Under the pieces are notes generated by a model that was given only the letters and a program-made list of their open reading frames with translations, was not told the origin of the DNA and made no database searches. Of a stretch of 64,000 bases of DNA, positions 52,901 through 63,407 are shown in pieces. Source of the stretch: Mugil cephalus. Taxonomy: Eukaryota; Chordata; Actinopteri; Mugiliformes; Mugilidae. The position numbers were made by a program, and so were the translations under genes. The stretch is from the NCBI RefSeq assembly GCF_022458985.1, contig NC_061772.1:27277501-27341500 (forward strand), in the 5' to 3' direction. The first letter of the stretch is position 1. Every line of letters begins with the position of its first letter.

Positions 52901-55846
52901 TAGACTCAACTAACCAGAGGTCTTGCACGAGCATCCGGATCATTTTTACCAGCTTCAGTTTTAACTCTTTTCTTGAATGATTTTAGGTTAAAACACAAAC
53001 GTGTTCGCAATGAACCATCCTCGGAGCCGACAACATCGAACAGTTCTCTCTGTCATGTCTTTTACGTCGAAAAAAGTAATGAGTTTTTACAGTGGAAGGT
53101 GTAGAAAGCACAGATATTTGTGTAGAAATGCAGGGAGTAAAAGTAAAAAGTCATCAGAAAAAATATAGAGAAACCTGACCAATTTACTTAAGTACAGTAA
53201 CCAGGTTTGTTACTTCCCACCTCTCAAGGACAAGTGGTTGCAGAAAATGACTCAGTGAATAAACTAAAAACCACGTCCTTGTAGTGTCTTATTTCTCTTC
53301 GCTGCCTAGCGACAAATGAAGAAAACGTCATCTTCCCTTTTCGTAGGCGTTTTGTTTGGGTCAAGGCTGCAAAAAGTTACATTAAATACTCAGCATCGGC
53401 ACATCTGAGTCCAGATCCGATCTTAAATAAAACAACTTGATCGGGACACTTCCGAACGCTTACCAACGATGCAGGGTCCTGGTAGCGGTTCAGGGGAACC
53501 ACACCCATGCCAATCATCTTCACCGCCAACACATGCGCCGTCTCCGCTCCCACGAACCTCTGCAGCAGCGGCATCAGCTGGTTGGCATAGAAACGCTCAT
53601 CTCCAACCACGGTGAGGTAGGATGCGAACAGGAGGCTACCTGAGCTGATGACCTTCACGGCCTCTTTTAACTGTTTCTGTTGACAAGAACGTGGGAGAAA
53701 AAAAATAAAAAGACAGAAAATCAGCTGAGTGAGTCATTACTAAATGTAACAAATGCCATTCATGCAGCACAAGCCCCACAATAAAGCTGCCTCCATATTA
53801 TAGAGTTTATGTTCTGCTGAATTATAGGTTTGGGAAGAATGCATGGTAGCAAAAAACAAACCACAATGCCATCACTGTTGCATATACTTGGACATGAGAA
53901 GGCTAACGGAGAACTGAGGACACTGAGCATCATTCAAAAAATTACACTTCCTTTTCGGCTACAAGTCAAAAGGTCTGCTGTAGAAAAGGTCTGTTGGAGT
54001 CTGTAATTAAAGTGTTGGACAGAAACTCGTTGTAAATAAATAACTGAATTATTTTCCACAGTTGCGCTGACTTTTCAGCAGTTATTATAGATTTGTTTAT
54101 GAGTTTCGAGCCTCATGATAAATGTAACACCACTCCGGTACCTTCTCTCAAATGCTGAATATGAGCACATTAAATATATAACCTTATTCTGTTTACGTTC
54201 CCAGAAGAGCTAACTAGGAGCAGAAGAAGCTGTCAGGCTCATACGTATTGCATTATATTCTTTATTGGTGAGGTTGGGCTATAAATTATCTGGAGCAGCG
54301 AAGCCAGAAAGTCACATATTAGGTAAAATGTGCGACGCATGTATTTTACAGTGCAGATGAAAAGCCTGGGTTCAATTCATCGAGCCGTAAACATTCAGCG
54401 GAGGTGGCATTGACCTGTTCATGCATAGAAAAGTTTTACTCAACAACAACAACCACGCATGCAGCCTGACATGAGCCTGACTGTTCAGTTTATTGACGAG
54501 AGCTGTAGGTGAAGCCGTTATTCTGCTCAGCTGCAGAGCTTAATTAAATTGGTGGTGAAAGACAGCTCATTGGAGACCATTCTGATCAGCAAAAAAATTA
54601 AAAATACAGCCAATTTCTGTTGTAAAATTATCATTACGAATGTTTCTTCATTCCTTCCTTGTTAGTGGTATTAACTAATTTTAACAAAAGATGCTTCAGC
54701 TTAAGCCTGTTAAGTTTTTCTCTGGAAGAAGACTCCATCTCAAAGTCTTCAAAAGCTGGATTCTGTTCATCATGGAGCTTTACATTTCATCTACACATAA
54801 AGAAAACCATTTTTGAACCATGTTTTATCTTGAGTTTTCAGGGGAAAAACCTCTGGGATGAAACTGAGATTTGATTTTCTGCCCGTGCTCTTCAGCCCCA
54901 CTTCGCACCAATCTAGGTGAACCAGTCTGACATTAATACACTAGAGTGGATTCTCTGCACCTGCCGCCAGGTGTTAATGGACTCGGTAGCCCTTTAAAAT
55001 TCTTTTGAGTTCTTGAAGTTCACCGATCTTGACTTAAAGGCTGCATTTTTAAAGCAGGAGAACCAGGAACCAGGAACGATGCCTGTATTGTTATCATCTC
55101 ATGAGGAGGCAGCATGCACAGAGCTGCATTAGTTTTGCAGCTTGCCAGATATTCTCACAGCTGGTCTCGAACCATAACCTGAGGACTGACTCTTTAACTG
55201 ATGGAAAAACCTCACCAGCTAATGTACAGCTGATTATTGGAGGGTTTTTCCAGACAGATCTAATCAAAATATGGGGAAGAGATGAATGTTTTTACACACG
55301 AATGACCGTCTGGTATCTCTTATTTGTAGTGCTTTACAGATTATTAAACTGTGTGTCTGTCTGTGTTTGTTGGGGTCTGTGCAGGTGGAATTATTGTGTA
55401 AAGCACTTTGTGCTACATTTTGTATTAAAAGTGCTATTCAGATTAAGTGTGGTTGATTTTTTTGATGGATATATTGGAATAATATTGATAGGAGTGTTTA
55501 AAACTGCCATGAAGGTGACAGATAAGAGTATAAAACCTGCATATAAAATCTCAGCTTAGTGACAACCGATTAACTTTCTATGAAAAGCTGCGCATCACTC
55601 AGTAATAAAGGAGTAAAGAAAACTAACTAAATGCATAAACTCATTTCAAAGGGCAAGTTAAGCTGTGGGACAACATCACAGTCCACATGTGTTTCCTGTG
55701 CGAAGACACACTGTCCCCCCTGGTGTAGCTGTACTTTTAGCATAGCTAGCAGACGACAACATACATGTAGTGGCGACGTTTCAAAAGCCTAAAATGTGTT
55801 TTATTAAAAACAAAGTCTCTGAAATTACCTTCAATCGTCCCGCCAT
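43169..55846 (-). CDS. dhodh: Dihydroorotate dehydrogenase (quinone), mitochondrial, nine exons
   Basis: Coding exons in gene order: 55829-55846, 53464-53676, 52346-52545, 50903-50985, 49716-49903, 47740-47853, 45947-46100, 45697-45856, 43169-43256. Phases agree throughout and give 405 residues (human about 395). It oxidises dihydroorotate to orotate in pyrimidine synthesis, passing electrons through FMN to ubiquinone at the inner mitochondrial membrane (class 2 DHODH). Seen: short N-terminus and membrane helix ([22 protein letters not shown]), [47 protein letters not shown] with the catalytic serine at S213, [26 protein letters not shown] phosphate loop, and [12 protein letters not shown]. 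The C-terminus ends SEAVGADHR plus about a dozen residues. The last exon lies 2.4 kb away because exon 8 ends AA|GTGAGT, where an in-frame TGA would otherwise stop translation. Intron 7 is only 90 nt, weakly spliced and stop-free. It diverges from the pkd1l3-like gene. Very sure of identity; exon edges are inferred from consensus and homology. Confidence 0.97.
43880..43934. repeat. (ATT)n microsatellite in dhodh intron 8
   Basis: About eighteen ATT units. Confidence 0.95.
44850..45112. mobile_element. hAT-like repeat fragment in dhodh intron 8
   Basis: Dense AACGCGTTAC, AAGTAATGTAAT and TAACGTG words like the interior of the element at 40918; no clear ends. Confidence 0.4.
47920..48035 (+). 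mobile_element. piggyBac-like MITE fragment in dhodh intron 5
   Basis: GAACATGGCTGAGCAA...TGCTAATTAGCGACAT and GCTCATTACTATTGATAAAA match the middle of 29900-30393; both ends are missing. Confidence 0.6.
51897..52154 (-). mobile_element. LINE reverse-transcriptase fragment in dhodh intron 3
   Basis: The minus-strand frame reads [20 protein letters not shown], then [20 protein letters not shown]; a second frame gives [11 protein letters not shown]. These are conserved non-LTR reverse-transcriptase blocks. It lies in the same orientation as dhodh and is separated by frameshifts, so it is inactive. Confidence 0.8.
52735..53225. repeat. Interspersed repeat in dhodh intron 2
   Basis: Repeated AAGTAAAAGTACT-like words near the left edge and TTACTTAAGTACAGTAAC...TTACTTCCCACCTCT at the right recall a common fish DNA-element family. 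No clean target duplication was seen. Confidence 0.4.
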
Positions 55847-55923
55847 GGACGCGGTGCACTAAAGGGCATTCTATGTATTTCCTCCTCACATGTTACCAAA
55901 CCGCTTCGACTTCCTGGTTATCT

Positions 55924-55933
55924 TCTCGCGAGA
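55924..55933. promoter_or_regulatory. TCTCGCGAGA core-promoter palindrome upstream of dhodh
   Basis: The perfect palindrome TCTCGCGAGA lies 78-87 bp upstream of the dhodh ATG. This motif is a known core-promoter element of vertebrate housekeeping and bidirectional promoters. A CCAGGAAGT-like ETS site on the minus strand lies about 10 bp closer to the gene (55909-55917). The position suggests the dhodh transcription start is just downstream; the start itself is not visible in sequence. Confidence 0.6.
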
Positions 55934-56057
55934 TTTCATCCTGGGTTTCTTGTCGGGGTAGTGGAAGAGCATCGGTCTTAAGTTGGTCTTAAGTAAATGT
56001 GAAGGCAGTGGATATTTTACTAAAGACTCTTCATTTAATAAAACGTACTCATACACA

Positions 56058-56062
56058 ACAAC

Positions 56063-56094
<32 letters not shown>

Positions 56095-56122
56095 AATAAT
56101 AATAATAATAATAATAATAATC
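56058..56122. repeat. (AAC)n-(AAT)n compound microsatellite
   Basis: Runs of AAC then AAT units between the two divergent genes. Confidence 0.95.
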
Positions 56123-56208
56123 TGTTACTAGTTCACACATTATTTTACCATTTTACACAACTTGCAATACATATCGTCTCAATGTTTTTATTCACATGCT
56201 CAACAGAC

Positions 56209-56307
56209 TACACAGATCAGGCATAACATTATGACCATCTTCTTAATATTGTGTAGCTCTCTCTTGTGCATCCAAAACAGTTGTGACTCATCAGAGCATG
56301 GACATGG

Positions 56308-56309
<2 letters not shown>
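56209..56309 (-). mobile_element. Tc1-like (family A) terminal fragment
   Basis: GATCAGGCATAACATTATGA, then TTCTTAATATTGTGTAG and CAGAGCATGGACATGG, as at the left of the 6010 copy. It breaks off exactly where the TCTA microsatellite begins. Confidence 0.75.

Positions 56310-56396
<87 letters not shown>
56309..56396. repeat. (ATCT)n microsatellite, about 22 units
   Basis: Perfect ATCT array upstream of the pkd1l3-like start codon. Confidence 0.98.
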
Positions 56397-56670
56397 ATAA
56401 ATAAACGTTAGTAATAAATAAAAAGATGACATGGTCCTTGTTCAGCAGTGGAAAGAAAGTCATCTTGCTTGGCCTTCAGTAACACATTCACTTTGCATGT
56501 TGTTTGAGAGTCTGAAGTGATTTTCCTAATATATTGAGAACATATGCAGAGTTTTTCTGGAGAAAGCTCCCTAATTTCCATGAGACAGGTTGAAGTGACC
56601 TTGCTCAGTCACTGTCCCGGCCACTGGTCATGCAGTACTATGCGCTTCAGCTCCGTACGACATAATAATC

Positions 56671-58045
56671 ATGGAAACTTTACTCCGAGCCTCCGTGTTT
56701 TTGTGGATTTCCGTTGGATTTCTGTCCGTGCCAGAAAAATCTGAGGCCTGCTCAAGCGGCGGCTTCCCCCAGCCGTGTCAGTACGTCTTCAGAAACGTCT
56801 GCTTCGAGTTTGTTCGGGACCTGAAAACCTGGTCGCAAGCCCGGAGCAGCTGTGAAGAGCAAAGAATGGAGCTGCTGACGGTGCTGGACGGACCCATCAA
56901 AATCTACCTGAACAACATCACCGCAGGGAAAAAGACAGGCAACTGGACGTGGTGGCTGGGAAAGGGAGTCAGGGAGGATAATCAGGTCCCAACCACACGT
57001 GAGTGATGTTAATATTGTTGGTGTATTTTATCATTTTTATATCTGATTGAAGTTAGGAGGTGGCAGCTTAACGTGGAGTGTGGTGCACAACTCAAACAAA
57101 AAGAAAAATGGAGCTTTTCAGGTTGTTTGATCTGATTAATCAGAAGACGGCTCGTGGCTAAAGGTTATTCAATAAGAAGAAAAGGGCACACATTAAAAAA
57201 AAAAAAAACCTTATACCTCAAAATTATCTCTGACCCAAGGGCGGCTACCGATCTTCTGGGTTTGACGGCTGAAGGCTGGGTTTGATTTGAATTTCTGTGA
57301 TGCAGGTACCAATGTGAATTTAAATATCTTTGAATATGTTCCTACATGTTGTGTTTGTTTGTTTTATTAAAATATATTTTCATGTAACAAGTTAAGACAA
57401 AGATGCAGCTTAAGTAACAGATTTATGTGGGGTATAAGGTAAAGCGATGGTTCCCCGTGTTTTGCTAACGACGTGACTTCTTTCCGTGACAGAAAATGAG
57501 TACTTGTGCACATACTTGAAGCTGAATCCTCTTCAGCTCGTGGCGTCCGACTGCAGCCAAAAACGAGGCTTCCTCTGCACCCACGGTATGTGAACTTTCC
57601 CAGTTCTCTCTCCCTGTCCTCCCCTGTTTTCCTGTCTTCAGATAGACTGATCTCAGTGTCATGTCAGTTAAAAGGTTTGTTGTTCTTGTTTTAAAGGTTT
57701 GCAGCAGCCTCCATCAGGCACAAAGGTAAGAGACTGAAATTTAATACGACTGTGTTGTTTAGACCATGACAGAGTTTACTGATCCACAGGGGAAATTGCT
57801 TGGTCACACAGTAACTCAGTTACAAAAAAAAAAAAAAAAACTATCTTGAAAGCCATTAGTAAATTAAAAATAAATAAATAAAGATAAATAATAAACACAC
57901 CAGATTTGCATACGTGCAAATCTACAAGGAATACAAATAAATACACACTAAACAAATTTTACTAACATAAAAAAGATAGAAATAGAAAGTAAATAAAAGT
58001 GAAAGTGTACAACGAGTAAATATACACAAATTTTACAAACAAAAC

Positions 58046-58131
<86 letters not shown>

Positions 58132-61100
58132 CTAATAAAAAGCACAAGCAAAAATAAGTTACAAGATTTGCACATGTAGAAATGTACAGGAAATAGAAGT
58201 AAATATACGCTTAGAAAAATTGAAAAATAAAATAAAATAATGGATAAAATAAGGATTTGCACATGTGCACGAAATATAGAGTTAAATAAACATTAAATAC
58301 ATAGTGAGGATAAATAAGATGCAATAATACGGATGGAGGAGCACTGACGTGTTTGTGTATTATTTTGCAGAAGACAGTGGCCTCCAATCACACCACCAGA
58401 TCTCGTAAGTTAAAATTAAAACTGAGTTTGTGTGGCTTCTTTTCTTTCTTTATTTCTTTCTTTCTCTCTCTCTCACACACACACTCATACGCTTTGGTTT
58501 CAGGCTTTAAAAGGAATGTAGATAACATGGCCAACATGGTCGGCAACATCGATGGACTTCTCGAGGTAAGAGGAGCCTCACGGGGTTTAACGTGCACACA
58601 GACCGACTCATGATTCATGAAGAACTTTTGTTATTGCGCGAAGAAATGAAACCTTAGACGTGTATTTGTCTGAGACAGGAAGCAGAGAAAGAGCTGCGGC
58701 GGATGGAGCTGACCAAAGATGAGCCGACAAGTGACAACAGGGTGGCTACCTTTATTCTGGCTAAGCTTGTAGAAACTATTACTTCGCGTCGCATCATCCG
58801 TGTCATTCAGTTGCTTCTGGTGCTGATTCCATTTCTAATTCTTTATGCTTTTTTTTAATTTTTATTTCCCTGTCAGGACAAATTTATCAAGTATTTGTTG
58901 GAAGGCACTTCACAGCTGATCCCGGCGTACGCTTTAAACAACAATAGGACGATGACACGTATTGTCAGGTGCAGCACCGCCATCATGTCTCTGTCCCTGA
59001 AAAGGTGTGACCTCCAGAGCAATCCCAATCCTTCAGTGAGTGTAAAAGTCTCTTGAACGAAACCTTAAGCATCCCAAACCTTGCTGCTGTCGTGGCTTTC
59101 AACGCTCACACGATGCTGTGTGTTGTTCGTTCCTCTCCAGTCTCTGTTCGAAGGCGTCATCAAGATTTTGCAAACAGTTGCCGATCTGGTGGGCTCAAAT
59201 TCTCCACTGACGATCATACGGCACCCACACGGCACCATTTATCAGAGCAGGTTGGTGTTTTCTTTCAGAGAGTATCACCTTTCTTTTCTTTTATGGCTGT
59301 TTCTAATGTTCATTTGCATTTTAACCATCAGCCACAAGCCTAGTGATCTCGGCAACGCAGTGCTGGGCTCACAGGAAGACGACGTGTACATTAAGATGCC
59401 GCCATATTCAGTCCTGCAGTCGCAGCTTGGACAGTTCCAAAAAGTCTTAGCTCGGGTCTGTGTGTGTGTTTGTGCGTGTGACATTTGTATCTACACCGTG
59501 CGTCTACCGTCCTGTTCACGGAGCTTTCCCTTGTTCACAGTTGTCCACGTTCAAGAACAACCCCTATCCATCCGATGAAAATGTGTCGGGAACCGTTTGT
59601 AGCCTCGTTCTCAGCGACAGCGGCAAAGACATCACGGTGGGAAACCTGACGCAGATGATTGAGGTAAAATGAAAATGTGTGTTTTAGTTCAGAGGGGGGG
59701 CACAAACTCAGTCCCAGTCTGATTTCAAGGGGGCCAGTAACATAATAACTCGAAATGATGTAAATATTAACATTTAATGAACTTCATGAGCTTTTACAAA
59801 GCCGCTTAGCAACGACATGACATTGTTTAACTCTCTGGAGTCGACAGACGCGTCCAAATCACATGACCAATTTAAGACAACGTAGTAGCGTCAATATCCG
59901 TTTCAACTTTTGTAGAAAGTGCTAACTTTAACCTATATACTTGTGTTCATAGGCCAAGTAACACTAGACTCATTAGAAATAATTTAAGTTTTTTTCTCAA
60001 TGTTGTTGTCATGTTGGTGTGCGTCTGATGCACGAGAGAAACGGTGAAAAGCAAAGCATTAGCAAAATGCTCAAAAGCAAAACAAACTAACAAATTAAAA
60101 AAAAAAAAACATCACCTGGTCACCCCATGACAGCTCCTTTTCTTATTGGTGGAAAAATGCATCCAAACGACCAATCAGGACATGATGTGTCAACAGTTGC
60201 TAAGGAAGAGGGAAAAGTTATGGGAGTGATGTTATATTCAGTCTATGAAGTGACTGCAGCCAAAGAGAAAGAAGATTTGGGACGTTTAGGTATTATTTCT
60301 TATTGTTACACCTTTTTTAAACGGTTGTAAATTGTTGTACAAAAATGCGTGATGCATTTCCTGTATTTTAATGGGAACAGTTATAAAAAGCTTTGTTGTT
60401 TGCTAAATTTGTTCATAAGATTTTGAAATTTACACTTTAGATTTGCATTTTAAGTTATAAAACAGTTTCGTTAAACATGTTTGTGGTTTTCACATTAAGA
60501 AATCAAACTTTTTCCTTCATGGATTTTATGGTTTTAGTGTCGATTTAGGTCCAATGTGTTAAGACAGTTTGTCAAAATGAAAAAATAATTGTTAAAAAAA
60601 AAGAATGACATCAAATGAGGCAACGATGAAACCGACGAAATATTAAGATAAAACCAAAAGTAGTCAAAAAAGGCCCAGTTATTCTCTGGACTCCAATTTT
60701 GACACATTGCTGTCATCTAGAACAGTAAAACGGTGCAATTTAGTCGCCAATTTAGGATTAAACTGTTACTTTTTTTGAAAAATTTGCAGTTAATGTCTTT
60801 TCACTGCAAATTCATCCCTGTGATGGGCTGGTTTTTTACCCCCCGGGCCGTATGTTTGACAACCCTGCATAAAAACAAGAAAAAACAAACAAACAAGCTG
60901 GGTGATGTTCATTTCTTTTCCATTGAAACTCCCCATTAATGATCAGATATATTCTTCTTTTCTAATTTTAAAGCCTGTTAATGAAAACACAAACTACTTC
61001 CCGATGTTCTGCTCTCTCCAGATCTACCTGCCCCGTCCCAGCGCTTCAGCGGACATGAACATCACTAAAGAGCTGGAGAGCAACACGTCCTTGCTGAGCA

Positions 61101-63407
61101 GTTTCAACGTCACAGACCCTGAAGTGACCATCGCCTTCGACGTGGAGCCCAGTTCCCCCGTGTCGCTCATGCTCACCTTGTCTCGTGAGTCACCTCCTGA
61201 CCCTCGGAAATCCAGCCGAACGAAAATCCTCAACCAGACAGGTAACCGACACCAACAGGATCCTCAGGGTAGATCAAAAACTAGCTTTGTTTCACAATAA
61301 GATCATTATTAAGATATGAATTGTGGGATCTCGTGATTTGAAATGGATGCAGATCATGTTAAGTTTGTATTAACAGCTTCATGCAGTAACTTTGAATAAC
61401 CAGGAACGAGATCCCTTAATAAAACACAGTAACTTATACATGTGAAACAGATGTAATTAGACATCTCAGACGTATTTGAGTAAAATAACCCTGTTTCTAT
61501 AAATGTCATATGATCTTTTTTTAAACAATATTTTATTTTCACCTTGCAATTCCACCCCGGACCACTAGGGGGTTGAGAATCACCGATTTAACCCATTTGG
61601 TCCATCCATTGGACTAATAGCTTTAATATGATCTCATTATTCACTTCAGAAGGGTATCGCTGGATGATAACGCCAGATTTGATCAACAACACTCCGGGGA
61701 TGTGGTACATCGACGCCAAACTCTTCGATTCCGACTGGGAGCCAGGCTTAACGCTGAAGTTCACCTCGTTCACGGGCAAGTGTTTGTACTGGCACACAGT
61801 GAAGAAGAAGTGGAGCACTGAGGGCTGCCAGGTAGGTTTCCACATGTATTTTATCTTATATGCATGTGTGTAGTGCTTGTGTTCGTGTGTGCATGAATTT
61901 TTCATTCATTTATGTATGAAAAGTGCATTATAAATAAAGTCTTACTTGATTAGTTCCACAGCAGACTCTGATGTCTCTGTATCTGTCTCAGGTGGGAGAG
62001 AAAAGCACTCCAGTTCAGACCCAGTGTCTGTGCAACCACCTCACGCTCTTCGGGAGCTCCTTCTTCGTGATGCCGAACAACGTGGACATATCTCGCACCG
62101 CCGAGCTGTTCGCCACCGTGAAAGACAACTACGTGGTGCTGGCCCTGCTCTGCGCCTTCTTCGGCCTGTACCTGATCACGCTGCTGTGGGCCTGCTACGC
62201 CGACCGCAGGGCGCGCTCTAAGGTCAGCGGTTTACCTTTAAGCGGGTTCTTTTGGGAGGTCTTTATTTTTTTGTTTTTGTGTGTGTCCTCTCATTAAAAA
62301 AAAAAAAAAAGCAAAAAAATAACAACAACCACAATGTTTTATGCATCAGAGGAAGATGACTCTGCTGGAAGACAATCACCCCGGGGCACAGTACAACTAC
62401 CTGATCGGCATCCAAACCGGGCATCGCAAGAATGCTGGGACTTCTGCTAATGTAAGAGGATTATGATTTATCTTTATTACCTGGAGCCTACGCATGGACA
62501 GGCCGCCAGTCTATCACAGGGCTGACACAGAGACAAACAATCATCCACACTCACACCTGACACGGGTCAATTTAGAGTCAGCGATTAGGAAGGAAACTGG
62601 AGAAAAGCCACTGTTTCTTATTGTTTTATGACTGATGTTCTGGGTTAAAGATTTTTCTTATTTTCTTATTTTTATGTTTTAACACATTTGTATATTTCAA
62701 ATTATTTCTTTTCTTTTCTTCTTGTTAAGATTTTCCCGTTCAGGTTAGAATATAAAAGTAATTTAAAGCAGGAAAACTGTTGATTAGGCTACAGCTAATC
62801 CAAAAGAATAGGTTTCATAATAAGGTAAATAAACTCTCTTCACAGCCACTATGGACAAAGGGAATGAATATATCAAAGGTTCACTCAGACTCATGACTAT
62901 TGTTTTTTTTAGATGGACTTAAAAAGGTTTGTGAATAAAGTTGGTTTGTTGGACGTTAGCATCTACACTTGAACGCATCAGAGTAATGGACACATTAGTT
63001 ATATTTTATATACAGACACATATTAAAGAAAATCAAAGAAAACCTTCAGGATTATACGCTTATTTATCCATCTATCAGCCACAATATTATGAGCACCGAC
63101 AGGAGAAGTAAATAACATTTAAACCATCTTGGGACATTTCAGATAGATGTTCTGCTGGGAAACCTTTGGGACCTGGGATTCATTCCTGTGGACGTTACTC
63201 TGATGCGTTCACCTGGTTTCTCCTGCAGGTCACGGTGAAGCTGATCGGTTCGGAGGGGGAGAGCAGCGTGCACCTTCTCGCGGACCCCGACAAGACCGTG
63301 TTCGAGAGAGGGTCTTTCGACATGTTCCTGGTGGCCACGCCCTTCCCGCTCGGCGACGTGGGAAACCTCAGGCTGCAGCACGACAACTCTGGAGGTCACC
63401 CATCATG
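56671..63407 (+). CDS. pkd1l3: Polycystin-1-like protein, probably PKD1L3 (5' part, runs off the window)
   Basis: Fifteen phase-consistent exons: 56671-56998, 57493-57585, 57697-57725, 58371-58404, 58504-58565, 58679-58741, 58877-59035, 59141-59250, 59332-59455, 59541-59663, 61022-61241, 61650-61831, 61992-62222, 62350-62451, 63229-63407, giving 679 residues plus two bases. Order: signal peptide (about 1-26), C-type lectin-like domain (about 30-140), short stalk, GAIN domain ending in a GPS (CLYWHTVKKKW...GCQ, then CLCNHLTLFG; cleavage expected between L526 and T527), membrane helix 1 (about 556-578), then a PLAT domain (about 600 on, ending HDNSGGHPSW). The remaining helices and channel-like region lie beyond the window. 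Known of the family: PKD1L3 pairs with PKD2L1 and was linked to sour/acid responses; it has a lectin domain, GPS and PLAT. The dhodh neighbour supports PKD1L3 over PKD1L2. Exon 11 has an alternative donor (61184). The start has A at -3 and G at +4. Confidence 0.88.
57770..58345. mobile_element. LINE-like tail region in pkd1l3 intron 3
   Basis: TTTACTGATCCACAGGGGAAATTGCTTGG resembles, in its first half, the reverse of fish LINE 3' tails, followed by A-rich sequence with repeated TTTGCACATGT(G/A) words around the GATA array. Tentative. Confidence 0.35.
58049..58131. repeat. (GATA)n microsatellite, about 20 units
   Basis: Perfect array in intron 3 of the pkd1l3-like gene, complementary in sense to the ATCT array at 56309. 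Confidence 0.98.
59700..60880. repeat. Repeat-filled pkd1l3 intron 10
   Basis: The 1.36-kb intron starts with CAGTCTGATTTCAAGGGGGC and ends with GGGCCGTATGTTTGACAACC, motifs seen at edges of a common fish repeat. 60718-60880 is homologous to 29657-29885. No exon was recognised between 59663 and 61022. Confidence 0.45.
61258..61582 (+). repeat. Interspersed repeat, second of a pair (pkd1l3 intron 11)
   Basis: Copy of 12105-12485. It begins only 16 bp downstream of the longer exon 11 donor and fills most of the intron. Confidence 0.65.
63071..63208 (+). mobile_element. Tc1-like (family A) remnant beside pkd1l3 exon 15
   Basis: CAGCCACAATATTATGAGCA then TTCTGCTGGGAAACCTTTGG and TTCCTGTGGACGTTACT. 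It ends about 20 bp before the exon 15 acceptor (AG at 63227-63228). Confidence 0.8.

Larger units (their letters stand above)
55847..56670. promoter_or_regulatory. Divergent intergenic spacer between dhodh and pkd1l3-like gene
   Basis: The 824 bp between the two start codons must hold the 5' ends of both genes. The dhodh-proximal 100 bp has the CpG palindrome and ETS-like site. The middle contains an AAC/AAT microsatellite (56058-56122), a Tc1 terminal fragment (56209-56309) and a TCTA microsatellite (56309-56396). The pkd1l3-proximal 250 bp is unique-looking sequence. No TATA box in a convincing position was seen on either side. Confidence 0.5.

Noticed and set aside
56301-56396. Regular short repeats that could suggest an array with spacers
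   Set aside because: Perfect 4-base units without spacers: a microsatellite, not a CRISPR array, in a vertebrate genome.
57704-57725. Alternative exon 3 start at the inner TTTGCAG acceptor
   Set aside because: Leads to a stop codon at the start of exon 5; the upstream TTAAAG acceptor keeps the frame.
57948-58262. Frame with long ISLY repeat on the minus strand
   Set aside because: Translation of the GATA microsatellite.
59053-59578. Long frames over pkd1l3 exons 8-9
   Set aside because: Read-through of exon and intron in the wrong or mixed frames; the phase-consistent exon chain explains the region.
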